Assembly: GCF_900659615.1 (NCBI RefSeq)
Contig: NZ_CAACUY010000081.1
Span: 1-34,882, forward strand
Direction: 5' to 3'
From: Actinomadura fibrosa
GTDB lineage: Bacteria > Actinomycetota > Actinomycetes > Streptosporangiales > Streptosporangiaceae
DNA: 34,882 nucleotides
Under the pieces are notes generated by a model. It searched no databases. It saw only the letters and a program-made list of their open reading frames with translations, and was not told where the DNA came from. Made by a program: the position numbers and the translations under genes. The number at the start of each line of letters is the position of its first letter. The first letter of the stretch is position 1. Shown here piece by piece: positions 32,366 to 34,882 of this stretch.

Positions 32366-33895
32366 ATGCGCGACCGGCGTGATTTCTTACGATGGGGGAC
32401 ACAGTTGTCCGCGGCCGGCCTGGTGACCGGCCTCGCGGGGCAGGGGACGGCCGGTGCCGCGCCGCCGGGCCGCCTGCCCGGCCGCGTCCCGGGCCCGCCG
32501 CGGGCCGACGACGCCGACTGGCGGTGGCTGCGGCGGCACCTCAGCCCGAAGGGGCGCCTGTACCGGCCGGGGGAGGAGCCGTTCGAGAAGCTGGCGACCC
32601 CGTGGAACCTGCGCTACGCCGACCACAGGCCCGCGGGGATCGTCGCGTGCGCCACGGCGGCGGACGTGCAGGCCGCGGTGCGCTGGGCCCGGACGTGCGG
32701 GATGCCGCTGGTGCCGCGGTCGGGCGGCCACAACTACGCCGGCTACTCCACCACGCCCGGGCTGCTGATCAGCCTGCGGCCGATGAACGAGATCGCCCGG
32801 CGCGGCGACCGGCTGTGGGTGTGCGGCGGCGCCACCAACGCCGACGTGTTCGAGTCCGGGGCCCGCAAGACGGGCCTGTACGTGCCGGGCGGCCGCTGCA
32901 TGGGCGTCGGGGTGGCCGGGCTGACGCTCGGCGGCGGGCTCGGCTTCAACGACCGCAAGTGGGGCCTGACCTGCGACCGGCTGGTCGAGACGGAGGTCGT
33001 CCTCGCGGACGGCTCGCTGGTGCGGGCGAGCCGCGACGAGTGCTCCGACCTGTTCTGGGCCTGCCGCGGTGGCGCGGGCGGCAACTTCGGCATCAACACC
33101 GGGTTCCTGTACGACCCGGTGGACGTGGGCCGGGTGGCCGCGACGGTGTTCGAGATGTCGTTCGCGCTGGAGGAGGGCGTGAAGGTCATGCGCTGCCTCC
33201 AGCACCTGCTGGCGGAGGACGATCCCGAGCACGACCTGGACGTCCGGATCGAGTTCGGCAATCCGGGCACCGGGCCGCGTGGCGCCCGGCTCGCCGTGCT
33301 CGGCCAGTACCTCGGCGACAAGATGACGCTCTACCGGAGGCTGCAACCGCTGCTGCGGCTGCGGCCGCGGTCGTGCCACATCGGCACGACCGGCTTCTGG
33401 GCGGCGCAGAAGCGGCTGTCGATGGTGTCCGAGCACGAGGCCATGACGTCCCGGTCGCTGGTGCCGTGCCGGTGGCTGGACGACGAGGCGGTGTGCGCGA
33501 TCATCGAGTGGATCCGCGAGTGGCGGCCGGGGCGGCCCGGCAACACCGGCTACGTCACCCTGTTCGCCATGGGCGGCGCGATCGCCGACCTCGCACCGCG
33601 CGCCACCGCGTTCCCGCACCGCAAGGCCACGTTCGTCATGGACATCGGCGCGTCGTGGGACAACGCCTGCCCCGACGAGGTCGTGGACGGCCTGCTGGCG
33701 CAGACGCGGGCGATGCACCGGTGCCTCAGCCGGCTGCTGGGCACCCGGGCCGCCTACGTCAACTTCCCCGACCCGGATCTGCCCGACTGGCCCACCGCCT
33801 ACTACGGCGGCAACTACCGGCGGCTGACCCAGGTCAAGAAGCGCTACGACCCCGACTGGGTCTTCCGCTATCCCCAGGGCGTCCGCCCGTACTGA
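32366..33895 (+). CDS. Tat-exported FAD-linked oxidase of the BBE (berberine bridge enzyme-like) family
   Basis: The 509-residue protein starts with a twin-arginine signal (RDRRDFLRWGTQLSAAG, residues 2-18). The FAD-binding PCMH domain spans about 85-260 with RSGGHNYAGYS (His122) and PGGRCMGVGVAG (Cys178). These are the two residues that bind FAD covalently in bicovalent flavoprotein oxidases. The C-terminal BBE segment is present (YYGGNYRRLTQVKKRYDP then FRYPQG). Such enzymes oxidise sugars, alkaloids or polyketide intermediates using O2. Secretion suggests an extracellular sugar or natural-product substrate. The ATG follows GAAGGGTGAG. A 17-bp perfect hairpin follows the stop; the SARP-type regulator gene lies 500 bp downstream. 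Confidence 0.92.
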   Translation: MRDRRDFLRWGTQLSAAGLVTGLAGQGTAGAAPPGRLPGRVPGPPRADDADWRWLRRHLSPKGRLYRPGEEPFEKLATPWNLRYADHRPAGIVACATAADVQAAVRWARTCGMPLVPRSGGHNYAGYSTTPGLLISLRPMNEIARRGDRLWVCGGATNADVFESGARKTGLYVPGGRCMGVGVAGLTLGGGLGFNDRKWGLTCDRLVETEVVLADGSLVRASRDECSDLFWACRGGAGGNFGINTGFLYDPVDVGRVAATVFEMSFALEEGVKVMRCLQHLLAEDDPEHDLDVRIEFGNPGTGPRGARLAVLGQYLGDKMTLYRRLQPLLRLRPRSCHIGTTGFWAAQKRLSMVSEHEAMTSRSLVPCRWLDDEAVCAIIEWIREWRPGRPGNTGYVTLFAMGGAIADLAPRATAFPHRKATFVMDIGASWDNACPDEVVDGLLAQTRAMHRCLSRLLGTRAAYVNFPDPDLPDWPTAYYGGNYRRLTQVKKRYDPDWVFRYPQGVRPY

Positions 33896-33902
33896 CCGGG
33901 GG

Positions 33903-33940
33903 GCCGAGCGGCCGCGCCGTCCGCGGCGCGGCCGCTCGGC
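33903..33940. terminator. Hairpin terminator after the flavoprotein oxidase gene
   Basis: A perfect 17-bp stem (GCCGAGCGGCCGCGCCG with its complement) and a TCCG tetraloop begin eight bases after the stop at 33895. This is the longest perfect hairpin in the window. No U-tract follows. Confidence 0.85.
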
Positions 33941-34394
33941 ACGCGTGTCCGGGTATTGACCCGGCTTTCTCGTCGTTCGGGTAATTCATTCAGCGACGAG
34001 TTTTCCATGGTGATTCTTCGCCCCACTGCGCCCGGTTAGCGGGCACCGGCGGATGTCGGACGTGTGCTACCTTCGGCATACAGATCGCTCAACGGGAATC
34101 GTGGGCTCGCGATGGAGAACTGTCTTCTGGGAAGGGCGCCCCTCGCCGGGGCATCTTCGACAGTCGCTTCACCGGTGTTCGCCCGGACGCCATTTCCCCG
34201 CAAGGCGCCCTTCGCCGGGCCGGCCGGACCTCCGGCGTCCGCCCCGGCGCACTCCTTATGACCTGAGCCGCGGAACCCGCGGCCGTGCCCGCGCGTCGGT
34301 CAACGTGCCGCCGGTCGGGCGGCGCGCACCGTTCGTGACCCGGGCAGATCGCCGTCGACCGCCCGGATCCCCCGGCGGCAGGAGGTGGCTGACC
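33941..34394 (+). promoter_or_regulatory. Long leader/promoter region of the SARP-type gene
   Basis: This 454-bp gap contains a TTGACC hexamer (about 33956), a CTCGTCG/CGACGAG inverted repeat (33969-33975, 33994-34000), and an extended -10-like TGCTACCTT (34065-34073). Transcription from the last would leave an mRNA leader of about 315 bases. Two similar GC-rich segments (AAGGGCGCCCCTCGCCGG near 34132 and AAGGCGCCCTTCGCCGG near 34201) recur within it. A short open frame (34112-34261) overlaps them. Confidence 0.45.
34112..34261 (+). CDS. Doubtful short open frame in the SARP leader
   Basis: An ATG at 34112 opens 49 codons (MENCLLGRAPLAGASS...) ending in TGA. APLAG and APFAG recur because of the duplicated GC-rich segment. 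The only upstream purine run (GGGA) is too far for a good ribosome site. It could be an upstream peptide affecting the regulator gene, but coding is not convincing. Confidence 0.2.
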   Translation: MENCLLGRAPLAGASSTVASPVFARTPFPRKAPFAGPAGPPASAPAHSL

Positions 34395-34882
34395 ATGGAG
34401 GTGGCGGGCGTCGGCTTCCGCGTGCTCGGCCGCCTGGCGGTCAGCGCCGGCGGCGGGCCCGTCGCGCCGCCGCGGTCCCCGGTGCTCCAGGGGCTGCTCG
34501 GCGCGCTGCTGCTGGCCCGCGGCGAGCCGCTGCCGACGATCCGGCTCGCCGAGCTGGTCTGGCTGGACCGGGAGACGAGCCGCGAGTCGGTCCATGTCGG
34601 CGTCTCCCGGCTGCGGAAGTGGCTGGCCCGCCTCGGCTCTACCGCTATGAGCCGGGGAAGGTCTGGACGCCCGAGCAGCTCCGAGCCTTCCTCATCGCTG
34701 CTGCGGGGCGACCTCGGCCGGTTCCTGGCCCGCGCCGCCGAGGCGCGGGCGGCGGACGGGCCGGAGCGCCGCCATCGGCTGCTCGCGGCCGCGTTCGCGG
34801 AGCGCACCGGGCCGCTGCTCGCCGGTCTCCCGCGGATCGAGCGGACGGACCCGCTCGTGCGCGGCGTCGAGGACGCGATCCG
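34395..34882 (+). CDS. SARP/BTAD-type transcriptional regulator, 3' end outside the window
   Basis: ATG at 34395, nine bases after AGGAGG, opens a frame that stays open to the window edge (162 codons). Residues 5-80 fit the OmpR-like winged helix of AfsR/SARP regulators (FRVLGRLAVSAGGGPVAPPR to SVHVGVSRLRKWLARLG). From about residue 104, LGRFLARAAEARAADGPERR begins the bacterial transcriptional activator (BTAD) domain. SARPs activate secondary-metabolite clusters; longer versions add NB-ARC and TPR domains. Residues 82-103, where the wing hairpin usually lies, have atypical Ser/Arg-rich sequence and lower GC, and another frame there reads like a tyrosine recombinase. The secreted BBE oxidase upstream might be a target. 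Confidence 0.75.
   Translation, partial: MEVAGVGFRVLGRLAVSAGGGPVAPPRSPVLQGLLGALLLARGEPLPTIRLAELVWLDRETSRESVHVGVSRLRKWLARLGSTAMSRGRSGRPSSSEPSSSLLRGDLGRFLARAAEARAADGPERRHRLLAAAFAERTGPLLAGLPRIERTDPLVRGVEDAI
34638..34705 (+). other. Integrase-like fragment in an alternative frame inside the SARP gene
   Basis: In the frame offset from the SARP, positions 34637-34705 read LYRYEPGKVWTPEQLRAFL followed by IAAA. KVWTPEQLRAFL is the typical entry to the core-binding domain of actinobacterial tyrosine recombinases. The segment has more A/T at codon ends than its surroundings. It may be a small inserted relic that kept the SARP frame open, or a coincidence. Confidence 0.4.

Overview
The window comes from a very GC-rich, high-coding-density actinobacterial chromosome. 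The G/C third-position bias, the frequent GTG/TTG starts, the twin-arginine secreted enzymes, an F420-type (LLM) oxidoreductase, a SARP-type regulator, HelD, GlgX and a Mycobacterium-like LeuA all fit a filamentous actinomycete. Streptosporangiales/Thermomonosporaceae (Actinomadura-like) is my best guess, from gene style only. I see no tRNA, rRNA, CRISPR array or complete mobile element.

Layout. 1-2.8 kb: 3' end of a secreted protein gene, a serine beta-lactamase-fold hydrolase, a TIGR04222 protein and msrB. 2.8-6 kb: a stand-alone LigD-type polymerase domain converging on a secreted S15 X-Pro dipeptidyl peptidase across a perfect hairpin. 6.2-8.4 kb: a DUF4236 mini-protein and leuA, which is preceded by a 14-codon leader peptide with three consecutive leucines and a strong hairpin (leucine attenuator). 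8.4-12.1 kb: LLM oxidoreductase with its ArsR regulator, a GntR/FCD regulator and an aldehyde dehydrogenase. 12.2-18.2 kb: Tat-exported sulfatase, HelD-type RNA polymerase-associated ATPase and Tat-exported PhoD phosphatase. 18.2-24.9 kb: ATP-dependent DNA ligase (LigC type), RibD-C-like reductase, membrane protein, GlgX, GNAT acetyltransferase, DUF4262 protein and a helical unknown. 25-28.4 kb: small secreted peptide, putative lipoprotein, an SDR-alpha/beta hydrolase fusion and its LmrA/YxaF-like TetR regulator, with matching operators before both of the last two genes. 28.4-30.7 kb: a compact operon of a heme-oxygenase-like diiron protein, a HemK2/MTQ2-type methyltransferase and a CDGSH iron-sulfur protein. 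30.7-34.9 kb: winged-helix regulator divergent from a STAS protein, a 0.7 kb non-coding stretch with a 22-bp minisatellite, a Tat-exported BBE-type flavoprotein oxidase, and the 5' part of a SARP/BTAD regulator cut by the window edge.

How genes work together. The best candidate for an undescribed system is the diiron protein-methyltransferase-CDGSH operon (28580-30660), in which the last two genes overlap and whose upstream region carries a perfect 24-bp tandem duplication. Other informative points are the leuA attenuator, the paired TetR operators, the polymerase/ligase pair lacking a nearby Ku, and an out-of-frame tyrosine-recombinase-like stretch inside the SARP gene. Family assignments rest on motifs read from the translations; no database search was run.
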